Below, piece after piece: positions 24,315 through 32,847 of a DNA stretch of 64,000 bases. The position numbers were made by a program, and so were the translations under genes. The DNA lies in the NCBI RefSeq assembly GCF_015182315.1, contig NZ_PRDL01000001.1, positions 868,001 to 932,000 on the forward strand. The letters run 5' to 3'. The DNA is from Cellvibrio polysaccharolyticus (GTDB taxonomy: Bacteria; Pseudomonadota; Gammaproteobacteria; Pseudomonadales; Cellvibrionaceae). Position 1 is the stretch's first letter, and each line of letters begins with the position of its first letter. The notes beneath the pieces were generated by a model. The model was given only the letters and a program-made list of their open reading frames with translations, was not told where the DNA came from and did no database searches.

Positions 24315-25211
24315 GTGAACCCTACGCCACTCACTGTTGCACAATGCCTGCGTCAGGCCGTTCAATTACAAGCGCTCAGCGACTCGCCGCGTCTGGATGT
24401 TGAATTATTGCTGGCGTGGGTGCTGCAAAAAAATCGCACCTTTCTTTTTACCTGGCCGGAAACACAACTGACTGACGCACAGCAGTTGCAGTTTAACGAT
24501 GCCTTCAATCGTCGCCTGCAAGGTGAGCCAATAGCGCATATTCTCGGTGAGCGCGAATTCTGGTCGCTGCCTATTTCCGTGAATGCCACCACCCTGATTC
24601 CTCGCCCGGATACCGAATTGCTGGTTGCAACTGCGCTGGAAATCTTTGCCGACGATGCAAAAAACCAACAGCGAAAATTACTGGACCTCGGCACCGGCAC
24701 CGGCGCCATTGCGCTGGCGCTGGCGTCAGAAAAACCTGCCTGGCAATGTATAGGCGTTGATCGCGTTACCGATGCGGTAGTGCTGGCGGAATTCAATCGC
24801 GATAAATTGTCACTGCCGAACGCCCGCTTTTTGCAGAGCAACTGGTTTGATGCGGTGCATATAGATAACGGCGGTGCCTTCGATATTATTGTTAGCAACC
24901 CGCCTTACATTGACCCGCAAGACCCGCATTTGCAACAGGGCGATGTGCGCTTTGAACCGCTTTCTGCGCTGGTAGCAGAACAGCAGGGACTGGCGGATAT
25001 CCGTTTTATTGTTGAGCAGGCGCCCGCATTTTTACAGCCCGGTGGTTGGCTATTGATTGAGCATGGGTATGATCAGGGTGAAGCGGTGCAGGCATTATTT
25101 GCCGCGTGCGGTTTTCAGCACTGCGTAACCCGCAAAGACTATGGTGATAATGACCGAGTCACACTTGGGCAATGGGTCGCTGGTGAACCTGTTAATACAG
25201 GAGGGGTTTAA
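24315..25211 (+). CDS. prmC: Release factor glutamine methyltransferase
   Basis: A 298-residue SAM-dependent enzyme starting with GTG 10 bases after prfA. Motif I is LLDLGTGTGAIALALA and the catalytic NPPY is in DIIVSNPPYIDPQDPHLQ; the N-terminal helical domain recognises release factors. It methylates the GGQ Gln of RF1 and RF2. Confidence 0.97.
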   Translation: MNPTPLTVAQCLRQAVQLQALSDSPRLDVELLLAWVLQKNRTFLFTWPETQLTDAQQLQFNDAFNRRLQGEPIAHILGEREFWSLPISVNATTLIPRPDTELLVATALEIFADDAKNQQRKLLDLGTGTGAIALALASEKPAWQCIGVDRVTDAVVLAEFNRDKLSLPNARFLQSNWFDAVHIDNGGAFDIIVSNPPYIDPQDPHLQQGDVRFEPLSALVAEQQGLADIRFIVEQAPAFLQPGGWLLIEHGYDQGEAVQALFAACGFQHCVTRKDYGDNDRVTLGQWVAGEPVNTGGV

Positions 25212-25213
25212 TC

Positions 25214-25972
25214 GTGACTATGAATGATCAACAGCTCCTGCGTTACAGTCGTCAGATTATGCTCAACGATATTGATATCGACGGCCAGGAAAAGCTGCTG
25301 GCAGCGCGCGTGCTCATTGTCGGTATGGGCGGTTTGGGTTCGCCGGTGGCGCTCTATCTCGCCGCTGCGGGGGTTGGTCATTTATTACTGGCGGATTTTG
25401 ATCGCGTTGATATCACCAACTTGCAGCGGCAAATTATTCATACCACCGACAGTGTTGATCAGCTCAAAGTTGAATCTGCCACTGAACGTTTGCGCGCCTT
25501 GAATCCGGGCATTGCCCTTACGCAAATTACCGAACCGCTGGATGCAGAACGCTTGCAGCAGCATCTGCAAGGCGTGGATGTGGTAGTGGATTGCACGGAT
25601 AATTTTGCCATTCGCTTCGCGGTAAATGCCGCTTGCGTGCAACACAAAATTCCTCTGGTTTCCGGCGCAGCCATTCGCATGGAAGGGCAGTTGGCCGTAT
25701 TTGATTCCCGCTTGCCACACAGTCCGTGCTATCGCTGTTTATACGAGCCCACGGAAGACGACACCAGCTGCACCGCCAACGGTGTGTTGGCACCCTTGGT
25801 CGGTATTATCGGTTCCTGGCAAGCGATTGAAGTGATCCGCCTCATCACCGGCTTCGGCGAAAGCAGCGCCGGCCGCGTTCAACTCTTCGACGTAAAAACC
25901 GCCCAATGGCGAACCTTCAAACTCCCCAAGGACCCGGCTTGCCCGGTGTGTGGTGTCGATCAGCAAAACTGA
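25214..25972 (+). CDS. moeB: Molybdopterin-synthase adenylyltransferase MoeB (ThiF/HesA family)
   Basis: A 252-residue E1-like enzyme. RYSRQIMLNDIDIDGQEKL (near the N-terminus), the ATP loop GMGGLGSP and the zinc-binding pairs CYRC (near 174) and CPVC near the C-terminus are present. It adenylates the C-terminal Gly of MoaD, or of ThiS in some organisms. Starts at GTG 25214 or ATG 25220. The order prmC-moeB is common in gammaproteobacteria. Confidence 0.93.
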   Translation: MTMNDQQLLRYSRQIMLNDIDIDGQEKLLAARVLIVGMGGLGSPVALYLAAAGVGHLLLADFDRVDITNLQRQIIHTTDSVDQLKVESATERLRALNPGIALTQITEPLDAERLQQHLQGVDVVVDCTDNFAIRFAVNAACVQHKIPLVSGAAIRMEGQLAVFDSRLPHSPCYRCLYEPTEDDTSCTANGVLAPLVGIIGSWQAIEVIRLITGFGESSAGRVQLFDVKTAQWRTFKLPKDPACPVCGVDQQN

Positions 25973-26108
25973 TTATTTTTTATTATCATTTTCTTGCGGT
26001 TGTTTTAAAAGCGGCTGCACTCTCTTATGGGTGCCATCCTCGCTGTATTGCCCTTGATAAAAATTTTATCTCTTAACTTGTTTGTTACTTATCTTTTTTT
26101 ATGGCTCC

Positions 26109-26133
26109 GGTGAATGCCGGCCTGGCATTCACC
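26109..26133. repeat. Inverted repeat between moeB and the PfkB kinase gene
   Basis: GGTGAATGCC and GGCATTCACC form a 10-bp perfect stem around a 5-base spacer in the 176-base gap between convergent genes. No T-tract follows on either strand, so a terminator role is uncertain. Confidence 0.5.
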
Positions 26134-26148
26134 TGTTTGCTTCATTGA

Positions 26149-27147
26149 TTACCCAAAAAACGTCGCTTTGATTTCCTGGTGTTGTTCCGGGCGCAGGCGG
26201 GGGCCGTATTGGGCTACAACCTGAGCGGCGGCGTAGCTGGCAAATTCACCGGCGGTTTTGAAATCGTGGCCGTGGGTGATGGCGTAAAGGAAGGCACCGG
26301 CAAACATATCGCCAGCGCCGTTGGTGTCAACGGCTTTAACCCTGGTACCGGCGATGCTGATCAGTTGTTCGCCATCAAATACTTTGGCGCCTTCGGCGCC
26401 GCAGGTAATGGCAAAGGTTTTGCTGATTTTTTTCAGCGCTTCAATTGCATCGTCCAGTGTGTGGGTTTGGGTAAAGCCCAGTGCTTCATCGCTGTTACAG
26501 AACAGCAGGTCTACACCGTCGCCCAGCATTTTCACCAGACCATCGCGGAAAAATTGCACCATCGCCGGGTCAGACAGGCTCAGTGCGGTGCGCACCTTGC
26601 TGCGCTCTGCGGTTTCGCGCAGGGCGATGGCGGCGGCACTGCCGGTGGGTGAAGTGACCTGATAGCCTTCTATATAAACGTATTCGGCATTGGCAGCAGC
26701 TTCCGGGCTGACTTCGTTAACTGACAGGGTTTCACTGATGCCCAAAAAGGTGTTCATGGAACGCTCGGCGTCCGGGGTGATCATAACCAGACATTTTCCG
26801 GTAATACCTTTGGGTAATGATGCCTGAGCCGGATAGTCAACATTGGCGGCTTTCAGCCCGTCCAGAAACAGATGGCCGTTTTCGTCATCGGCAACTTTGC
26901 AGGAGTAAAAATTCCGGCAGCCGAAGTAACCGGCGGCGATAATGGTATTGGCACCGGAGCCGCCACTGGCGCGCTGTGCGGCAATTTGGTGTTGCTCCAG
27001 ATATTGAATCAGCTGGCTTTGGCGAGGTTCATCCACCAGTGTCATCACACCCTTGGCGACCGCCATGGCAGTAAGGTCCGCGTCGGTTACGGTAATTTCT
27101 GTATCGACCAGGGCGGCGCCTATGCCGTAAATGTGATGCGTGCTCAT
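26149..27147 (-). CDS. PfkB-family carbohydrate/adenosine kinase
   Basis: A 332-residue ribokinase-like protein. GGSGANTIIAAGYFG (near 60-75) is the substrate-side signature, and DTNGAGDMFAGAFLYAITHG near 265-285 is the second PfkB signature with the anion-hole GAGD and catalytic Asp. Related proteins are often annotated as adenosine kinase. It would phosphorylate a nucleoside or sugar in the cytoplasm. It stands divergent to mrcB. Confidence 0.88.
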   Translation of the reverse strand: MSTHHIYGIGAALVDTEITVTDADLTAMAVAKGVMTLVDEPRQSQLIQYLEQHQIAAQRASGGSGANTIIAAGYFGCRNFYSCKVADDENGHLFLDGLKAANVDYPAQASLPKGITGKCLVMITPDAERSMNTFLGISETLSVNEVSPEAAANAEYVYIEGYQVTSPTGSAAAIALRETAERSKVRTALSLSDPAMVQFFRDGLVKMLGDGVDLLFCNSDEALGFTQTHTLDDAIEALKKISKTFAITCGAEGAKVFDGEQLISIAGTRVKAVDTNGAGDMFAGAFLYAITHGHDFKTAGEFASYAAAQVVAQYGPRLRPEQHQEIKATFFG

Positions 27148-27325
27148 GGGAGTCCTTTAACCGGCTGGCCGGTGCTGAAGCGTTGGAAGGAGTGCGATCT
27201 GTGTCGCAAAGGGAGGGCATTATGCAAAATAAGTCACGGTGAATAAAGCGCGCCTCGATAAACCGCGCCAGTGTCAGTACACTAGGCCGTTATTTTTCTT
27301 TTACCCCTATTTGACCTGAGTACCG

Positions 27326-29671
27326 ATGACCAAACGCCGCTCGCTAAAACGCCCTGCCAAAAAATCCAGCGTTAAAACGCCCCGTCACGGCTGGGCGCTG
27401 GTACGCCTGATCGCTTTTTATGCGGTATTGCTGGTGGTGGCTTTGCTGGCGATCTGGACCTTCTTTCTCGATATTCAGGTTCGTGAAAAGTTCGACGGTA
27501 AAAAATGGGCGCTGCCAGCGCGCGTTTATGCCCAGCCGCTTGAGTTGTATGAAGGCTTGTCGCTAACACCGGCGCTGCTGGAGCAGGAGCTGAATACGCT
27601 GGGCTACCGGGCGGTTTCCAATGTGTCTGCTGCCGGCCAATTCAGCAAGCGCGTATTGAGTACGCGTGATGCCAGCTACCAGATTCACAGCCGCGGCTTC
27701 GATTTCTGGGACAAGCGCGATGAGCCTACCCGCTTCAACGTGGTTATCGCTGAAAACACCGTAACCCGCCTTAACGACATCGCCGGGGCACAAATCCCCT
27801 TGCAGCGCCTTGAGCCGGAAGAAATCGGCGGGATTTATCCGGCCAATGTGCAGGACCGGGTGCTGGTCAAGCTGAATGATTTGCCACCGCTACTGGGTGA
27901 AACCCTGCTGGCGGTGGAAGACAAAAACTTCCTCGATCACCACGGCGTATCGCCGCTCTCTATTTTGCGTGCCGCCTGGGTGAACGTGCGCGAAGGCGAT
28001 GTCGTGCAGGGCGGTAGTACGCTGACCCAGCAGCTGGTGAAGAATTTCTACCTCACCCGCGAGCGACATCTGCGCCGCAAGGTGCAGGAAGCCATTATGT
28101 CGGTATTGCTGGAAGTGCATTACAGCAAGTCGGAAATTCTCGAAACTTACATTAATGAAGTGTTTCTCGGGCAGAGCGGCGTGCGCGCTATCCATGGTTT
28201 CGGCCTGGCATCGCACCATTATTTCCGCCAGCCGCTGCGCGAACTGGAGCCGAAGAAAATTGCCCTGCTGATTGGTCTGGTAAAAGGCCCGTCCTACTTT
28301 AACCCCTGGCGTTCTCCCGAGCGGGCCAAATCGCGCCGCGACGTGGTGCTGGGGGTAATGTATCAGGAGCATTTGATTGATGAAGAAACTTACCAGCAGG
28401 CGCTCAAGTCGCCGCTCGGTATTGTAGAAGACACCAACACCAGCCTGGTCAGCTACCCGGCATTTGTGGATCTGGTAAAACGCCAGCTGCAACAGGATTA
28501 CCAGGAAGAAGATCTGCGCAGCGAAGGTTTGCGCATCTTCACCAGCCTTTCTCCGGGCGTGCAGCGTCAGGCTGAAAAAGCACTGGCCGAAGGCGTAAAA
28601 ACCTTGCAAGAGCGCCACAACACCAAAGAGCTGCAGGGCGGCATCGTGGTTACCTCGGTGGGCAGCGGCGAAGTGCTGGCGATGGTTGGCAACAAGCAGC
28701 CGCGCTTTGAAGGCTTTAACCGGGCGCTGGATGCGCGTCGCCCGATCGGTTCGCTGGTCAAGCCGTTTGTCTACCTCACCGCGCTTGAGCAACCGCAGCG
28801 TTACAACCTTGGCTCCATCATCAGCGATGAACCCATCAGCATGAAAGCGGGTGATGGTCAGCAGTGGGAGCCGCGCAACTTTGACCGCATCAGCCACGGC
28901 GATGTACCGCTCTGGCTGGCACTGGCAAAATCGTACAACCAGGCCACCGCGCGTCTCGGTATGGATGTGGGCTTGAAAAACGTAGCAGCAACCATCAACG
29001 CCGCCGGTTATGAAGGCCGTGTACCGGCGGTGCCAGCGCTTACGCTGGGTTCACTGGATATGACGCCATTTGAAGTGGCGGGTATTTATCACACCCTGGC
29101 GGCAGAAGGTGTGTACACGCCTTTACGCGCCATTCGCGAAGTGCTGACCGCAACCGGCGAGCCTTTGCGTCGATACCCGCTACAATTGCAACAGAGGCTA
29201 TCGCCGCAAGCGGCCTTCCAAACCCAGTACGCCATGCAAATGGTAATGAAAGAAGGCACTGGTCGCAGTGTCATGAATCGCCTGCCTGCGTCGCTGACCC
29301 TGGCGGGTAAAACCGGCACCACCAACGATCAGCGCGATAGCTGGTTTGCCGGTTTCAGTGGCGAACATCTGGCAACTGTATGGCTGGGTCGTGACGATAA
29401 CGGCGCCACGCCGTTGACCGGTTCCAGCGGCGCCTTGCAGGTGTGGGCCGAATTTATGCGCACCCTGCCAACGCAAAGTGTGAATGATTTCCCGCCGGAC
29501 GGTGTCAGCTTCGAGTGGTTTGATAACACCTCGGGTAATCTGGGTAGCGAACTTTGCCCGGATGTAACGCGCCTGCCGGTGCGTGAAGAATATCGCCCGC
29601 AGCACACCGTCAGTTGTCAGTCAGACAGCAACGGTGATGGCAAGCGCTGGTGGCAGCGCGGTTGGGATTAG
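27326..29671 (+). CDS. mrcB: Penicillin-binding protein 1B (bifunctional)
   Basis: A 781-residue class A penicillin-binding protein. A basic cytoplasmic tail and one membrane helix (about 27-48) are followed by a UB2H-like region (about 75-160), the GT51 glycosyltransferase domain (AVEDKNFLDHHGVSPLSIL, GGSTLTQQLVKNFYL) and the transpeptidase domain with SLVK (active Ser), SYNQ and KTGT. It polymerises and cross-links peptidoglycan. Both the UB2H region and the adjacent lipoprotein suggest regulation by an outer-membrane activator. Confidence 0.97.
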   Translation: MTKRRSLKRPAKKSSVKTPRHGWALVRLIAFYAVLLVVALLAIWTFFLDIQVREKFDGKKWALPARVYAQPLELYEGLSLTPALLEQELNTLGYRAVSNVSAAGQFSKRVLSTRDASYQIHSRGFDFWDKRDEPTRFNVVIAENTVTRLNDIAGAQIPLQRLEPEEIGGIYPANVQDRVLVKLNDLPPLLGETLLAVEDKNFLDHHGVSPLSILRAAWVNVREGDVVQGGSTLTQQLVKNFYLTRERHLRRKVQEAIMSVLLEVHYSKSEILETYINEVFLGQSGVRAIHGFGLASHHYFRQPLRELEPKKIALLIGLVKGPSYFNPWRSPERAKSRRDVVLGVMYQEHLIDEETYQQALKSPLGIVEDTNTSLVSYPAFVDLVKRQLQQDYQEEDLRSEGLRIFTSLSPGVQRQAEKALAEGVKTLQERHNTKELQGGIVVTSVGSGEVLAMVGNKQPRFEGFNRALDARRPIGSLVKPFVYLTALEQPQRYNLGSIISDEPISMKAGDGQQWEPRNFDRISHGDVPLWLALAKSYNQATARLGMDVGLKNVAATINAAGYEGRVPAVPALTLGSLDMTPFEVAGIYHTLAAEGVYTPLRAIREVLTATGEPLRRYPLQLQQRLSPQAAFQTQYAMQMVMKEGTGRSVMNRLPASLTLAGKTGTTNDQRDSWFAGFSGEHLATVWLGRDDNGATPLTGSSGALQVWAEFMRTLPTQSVNDFPPDGVSFEWFDNTSGNLGSELCPDVTRLPVREEYRPQHTVSCQSDSNGDGKRWWQRGWD

Positions 29672-29709
29672 TAATAACCTGTTCGTTGAACCGTTTTTAA
29701 GGAGTTTAC

Positions 29710-30195
29710 GTGATAAAGCAAGTTCTGATTCATTCGTGTCTGGCGGCTGCACTGCTCATCAGCGGCTGCGCCTCCACGGTAAACCATGAATCACCCACCG
29801 TAAGAGATCGTAGCTCACCCGGCACAACGCCGCCGGTGCTGGTAGAAGAGCGCGCGCCGGACGAAATCATTATTCCGCCAGAGCAACCGCCGGAAGTGGT
29901 TCAGCCACAACAACCTCTGATTAACCCGGCCGTGAGTAGCCTGATCAACCAGTCGCGCGCGCAGTACAACGCCCGTAACTACCCGGCGGCCATTGCCTCG
30001 GCCGAGCGCGGTTTACGCATTGATCGTCGTACGCCGGAGTTGTATCTGGTACTGGCGCAAAGTTATCTGCAACAATCCAACGCTGGCCAGGCCAAGCAGT
30101 TTGTGCAGCAGGGCTTGCGTTTCGCCCAGCCAGGCTCATCGGTTGCCGAGTCTCTCAATCGCGTGCAAGAGATACTGCAAGGCGGCGACTTCTAA
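29710..30195 (+). CDS. TPR lipoprotein, possible PBP1B activator (LpoP-like)
   Basis: A 161-residue lipoprotein starting with GTG after a good AAGGAG site. The signal ALLISGCAST has its lipobox Cys near 20; a Pro-rich linker (PEQPPEVVQPQQP, about 55-70) follows, then two TPR-like repeats (ARNYPAAIASAERGLRIDRR, PELYLVLAQSYLQQSNAGQAK). In Pseudomonas aeruginosa, as I recall, a TPR lipoprotein (LpoP) beside the PBP1B gene activates that enzyme. The same adjacency (38 bases), lipid anchor, linker and TPR fold here make the same role likely, but that is inference. Confidence 0.75.
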   Translation: MIKQVLIHSCLAAALLISGCASTVNHESPTVRDRSSPGTTPPVLVEERAPDEIIIPPEQPPEVVQPQQPLINPAVSSLINQSRAQYNARNYPAAIASAERGLRIDRRTPELYLVLAQSYLQQSNAGQAKQFVQQGLRFAQPGSSVAESLNRVQEILQGGDF

Positions 30196-30219
30196 TTATT
30201 TAAACAATGGCAGAGCGGT

Positions 30220-30834
30220 TTAAAAACCGAATGCCATCAGCAGGCCGGCCAGCGCTAACAGGCTGCCGGTTACCCGATTAAACCCGCGCTGATGTCGCGG
30301 GTTTTTTATCCACCGCATAATAGTGCTGCCACTGCTGGCGTAGATCAGCATCCACGCCAGATCAATAACCAGAAACACCGGCACCAGAATAAAATACTGT
30401 GGCAACAATGCCTGCTCCGGGCGCAAAAACTGCGGGAAGAGTGCGCCGAAGTACAGCAAACCTTTCGGGTTACTCAGCGCGATAACAAACGCCTGCCACC
30501 ACAACCGCTTCGCACTTAACGCATCCATCTTCTCTGTCTGAATCGTCTCCGGCTGTCGGAGAAATGCCTGTATCCCAAGCCAGATCAGCCAGGCCGCGCC
30601 GCACCACTGCAACGCTTGAAAAAGCCAGGGGTGCTGTTTCAATAGCAAGCTGGCACCGATGGCCGATAAACCAATCAATAACAGATTGCCCGCAGACGCA
30701 CCCGCCATGGCAAACAGGGTTCTCGCTACACCGACCTGGCCGCCATACGTCATGCACGCCAACATAACGGGGCCGGGACTGAGAGAAACGAAAAAAGTCA
30801 GGGTAATGAAAAGCGTCAGGTGTTCAACAGACAT
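30220..30834 (-). CDS. LysE/RhtB-family amino-acid exporter
   Basis: About 204 residues from the ATG at 30834 (MSVEHLTLFITLTFF); the frame extends 14 codons further but the family starts here. The N-terminal FVSLSPGPVMLACMTYGGQVG is the LysE signature, and about six hydrophobic segments follow. Such carriers export amino acids or homoserine lactones. It is convergent with the LpoP-like gene (24-base gap). Confidence 0.92.
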   Translation of the reverse strand: MSVEHLTLFITLTFFVSLSPGPVMLACMTYGGQVGVARTLFAMAGASAGNLLLIGLSAIGASLLLKQHPWLFQALQWCGAAWLIWLGIQAFLRQPETIQTEKMDALSAKRLWWQAFVIALSNPKGLLYFGALFPQFLRPEQALLPQYFILVPVFLVIDLAWMLIYASSGSTIMRWIKNPRHQRGFNRVTGSLLALAGLLMAFGF

Positions 30835-31208
30835 GGCGATAAGCAGACGGTGGGGGAAAGAAGCAGTGTAAACCAAAAGAGACGGCGGCTTTTAATTTAA
30901 AACTTTGTTTTTACTGGTGATAAAAATCCGCGAAAAAACGTGAAGTTCGGCAATAAAACACCTCATTATTTAAAGCAGTTGCAATTGTATGACTGTTTAT
31001 TGCTAAACAGTTTAAAAACTGAACAGAAGTTGCTGGCAAAAAAAATTGGCTGAACAATAATCAATTTACTGGAAACTAAATGCGAGGTGGGATCTTCCCG
31101 AATTGCCCTTAGAGGCCAGTCAGCGCTCCTTTTTGTTATCTTTCCTGATTTGCCAGCAACTCTGCGGAGATTGTTGGCTTTTTTATAGAAAAAAATAAGC
31201 ACCGGAAC
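30835..31208. other. Gene-poor stretch before tRNA-Pro
   Basis: About 370 bases with no convincing gene. It contains a 7-bp inverted repeat (30993-30999 with 31004-31010) and presumably the promoter of the LysE-family gene. Nothing else is recognised. Confidence 0.5.
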
Positions 31209-31236
31209 TTTACACGGAAAATCTCGCCGCTATAAT
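31209..31236 (+). promoter_or_regulatory. Promoter of tRNA-Pro
   Basis: TTTACA (31209-31214) and a perfect TATAAT (31231-31236) are separated by 16 bases, 34 bases before the tRNA 5' end. A GC-rich discriminator (GCGCGGG) follows, as in stringently controlled stable-RNA promoters. Confidence 0.75.
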
Positions 31237-31270
31237 GCGCGGGTCTGTTACGCAATCGTAACCGGCGTGT

Positions 31271-31347
31271 CGGAGTGTAGCGCAGCCCGGTAGCGCACCT
31301 CGTTCGGGACGAGGGGGTCGGAGGTTCGAATCCTCTCACTCCGACCA
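31271..31347 (+). tRNA. tRNA-Pro (CGG)
   Basis: The acceptor CGGAGTG pairs with CACTCCG, followed by discriminator A and encoded CCA. The anticodon arm is CCTCG-TTCGGGA-CGAGG with anticodon CGG. The T-arm GGAGG-TTCGAAT-CCTCT is standard. Length is 77 with CCA. Confidence 0.96.
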
Positions 31348-31354
31348 GAATCTG

Positions 31355-31390
31355 AAAAGCCCCTGCATTGCAAAGTGCAGGGGCTTTTTG
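31355..31390 (+). terminator. Rho-independent terminator of tRNA-Pro
   Basis: A 13-bp perfect stem (31355-31367 with 31376-31388, containing AGCCCCTGCA) with an 8-base loop and five T at its end, 8 bases after the tRNA. Confidence 0.88.
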
Positions 31391-31694
31391 CGTTTTGGAT
31401 ACTGAAAAACGGTAGTTACCCTTGCTAACAAGCAACCTGCAATGGGTTTGGCTGGTTGGTTGTCAGAAGTATTTCCCCGGTTCGTTAAAAGATTATTGGC
31501 CGCAAGAACCTTCCAGGAACTAGCCGCAATTCTGTCCCGTCTTTGTCGGGGCGATATCTTGAAACAACGTCCGCTTTACTCCACTATGCTTCGTTCTTGC
31601 CTGCAGGGAAATCAACGGAGGAAGAGGTGATGGATATGCTCATAGAAACATTACCCGGTGCAAAAGCCGGTTGCTGTAACAGGGCGGCAGATAA
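31391..31694. other. Stretch without a convincing gene
   Basis: 304 bases. A 62-codon frame at 31442-31630 is open but has no ribosome site and resembles no family; I do not call it. Confidence 0.4.
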
Positions 31695-32129
31695 ATGAAT
31701 TGGGACAATTTGAGGGATGCGGAGGGAGAAAGAAATGCTAAAGAGCGTGCTGGTAGAAACAGCAAGCTGTTAACCACTATCATCACTGCCGTTGTATTGA
31801 ATGGTCTTTTGCTGATATTTACCTACCCTTTCTTTAAAGATGCGCTCTTAAAAAATTCCGCAGAAAAACCGGTGCAGGCTGAGAAAAAAATGCACCAGCC
31901 ATCAGTGGTCATTGAAGATGAAATCAATCAGTCAGTTAAATATGAAGAAAAATTCGATCAACCTCCGATAATTACAGAAGCGCAAGCAGTTCAAGCGAGT
32001 CAGGTTCAGCGCGAAGAAAAATCAATAAAGATAGAGCGAAGGTCACTGAGAGAGTGTATGAAGCCAGGTAACCTGATTGATAACGATGTGCTCAAGTGTG
32101 CCGAAGGGTTAATAGAGAAAAGTTGGTAA
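31695..32129 (+). CDS. Small single-pass membrane protein of unknown function
   Basis: A 144-residue protein. A charged N-terminus (DAEGERNAKERAGRNSK) precedes one membrane helix (about 25-44, LLTTIITAVVLNGLLLIF), then a Glu/Lys/Gln-rich region and a C-terminal part with two Cys (RECMKPG, LKCAEGL). The layout suggests a cytoplasmic tail and a periplasmic domain that may carry a disulphide. The ribosome site is weak. I do not recognise a family. Confidence 0.5.
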   Translation: MNWDNLRDAEGERNAKERAGRNSKLLTTIITAVVLNGLLLIFTYPFFKDALLKNSAEKPVQAEKKMHQPSVVIEDEINQSVKYEEKFDQPPIITEAQAVQASQVQREEKSIKIERRSLRECMKPGNLIDNDVLKCAEGLIEKSW

Positions 32130-32847
32130 TCCGGGTTTTATAGACGTTGATGCCGGGCAAGCCTTGAAGAATGATTCTGGCAATGCGTAGATAAAATAAG
32201 CGTGACGTGTTCGATGCAAGATATAAAATATCCTGAAAAATTTAAGTGTTTTATCCTTTTAAAAGTTGTAAGCAGTTTTTTTTCGTGCCGCGTTAATTCC
32301 TCTCTAATTAATCTGCATTGAGTAGTAGTGATTTCTTTCATGCGTGATTGAAACAGACCTGCCGCATAAATGGTGTATTTTGTTTTTTTAATTTATTCTC
32401 TAAATGCAAATAAGAGTGCCATCTTAATAATTTTCTGTGACCTATTCGCATCATTTTTCTGATTTTCTATATCGAATAAAAATAATTTCGGCATTAGCTA
32501 TTAAACCGCCAGTAGCAATCAATATTTTCTGTTTTACGTTTTTTGAGGCTTTATGCTACCCTGTAGCTAAAACGTATTAGCAAAATAACAAGAAAACCGC
32601 AAATCAACCATTTGCATTCTTTATTCAGTCATAAGGATTTTTCATTCAGGAAGAGTGATCGTTAATCATCTCTTAAAATTTCTTTTCAGCATCTCTGGCA
32701 TGTTGCGGCTTTGTATTGCTTTTTGTAATGCAAGGGAAGCATCAACGCTGCCCGGGAGGAGATGTTTTATCTAAAAAACGGAGGGTTTTAAAAAGCAGGC
32801 GGGCAGCACGAAGGATAACGTGAAAATAATGCGATGAGGATAGAAAG
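32130..32847. other. Long AT-rich intergenic region upstream of a TonB-dependent receptor
   Basis: 718 bases with no supported gene. It is much more AT-rich than the flanking coding DNA and presumably carries the promoter, operators and leader of the receptor gene; no clear sigma-70 promoter or operator palindrome was identified. Confidence 0.5.

Noticed and set aside
26109..26133. Terminator between moeB and the PfkB gene
   Set aside because: The stem is good but no T-tract follows on either strand; kept only as an inverted repeat.
31442..31630. 62-codon frame after tRNA-Pro
   Set aside because: No ribosome site, no recognisable motif and no operon context.
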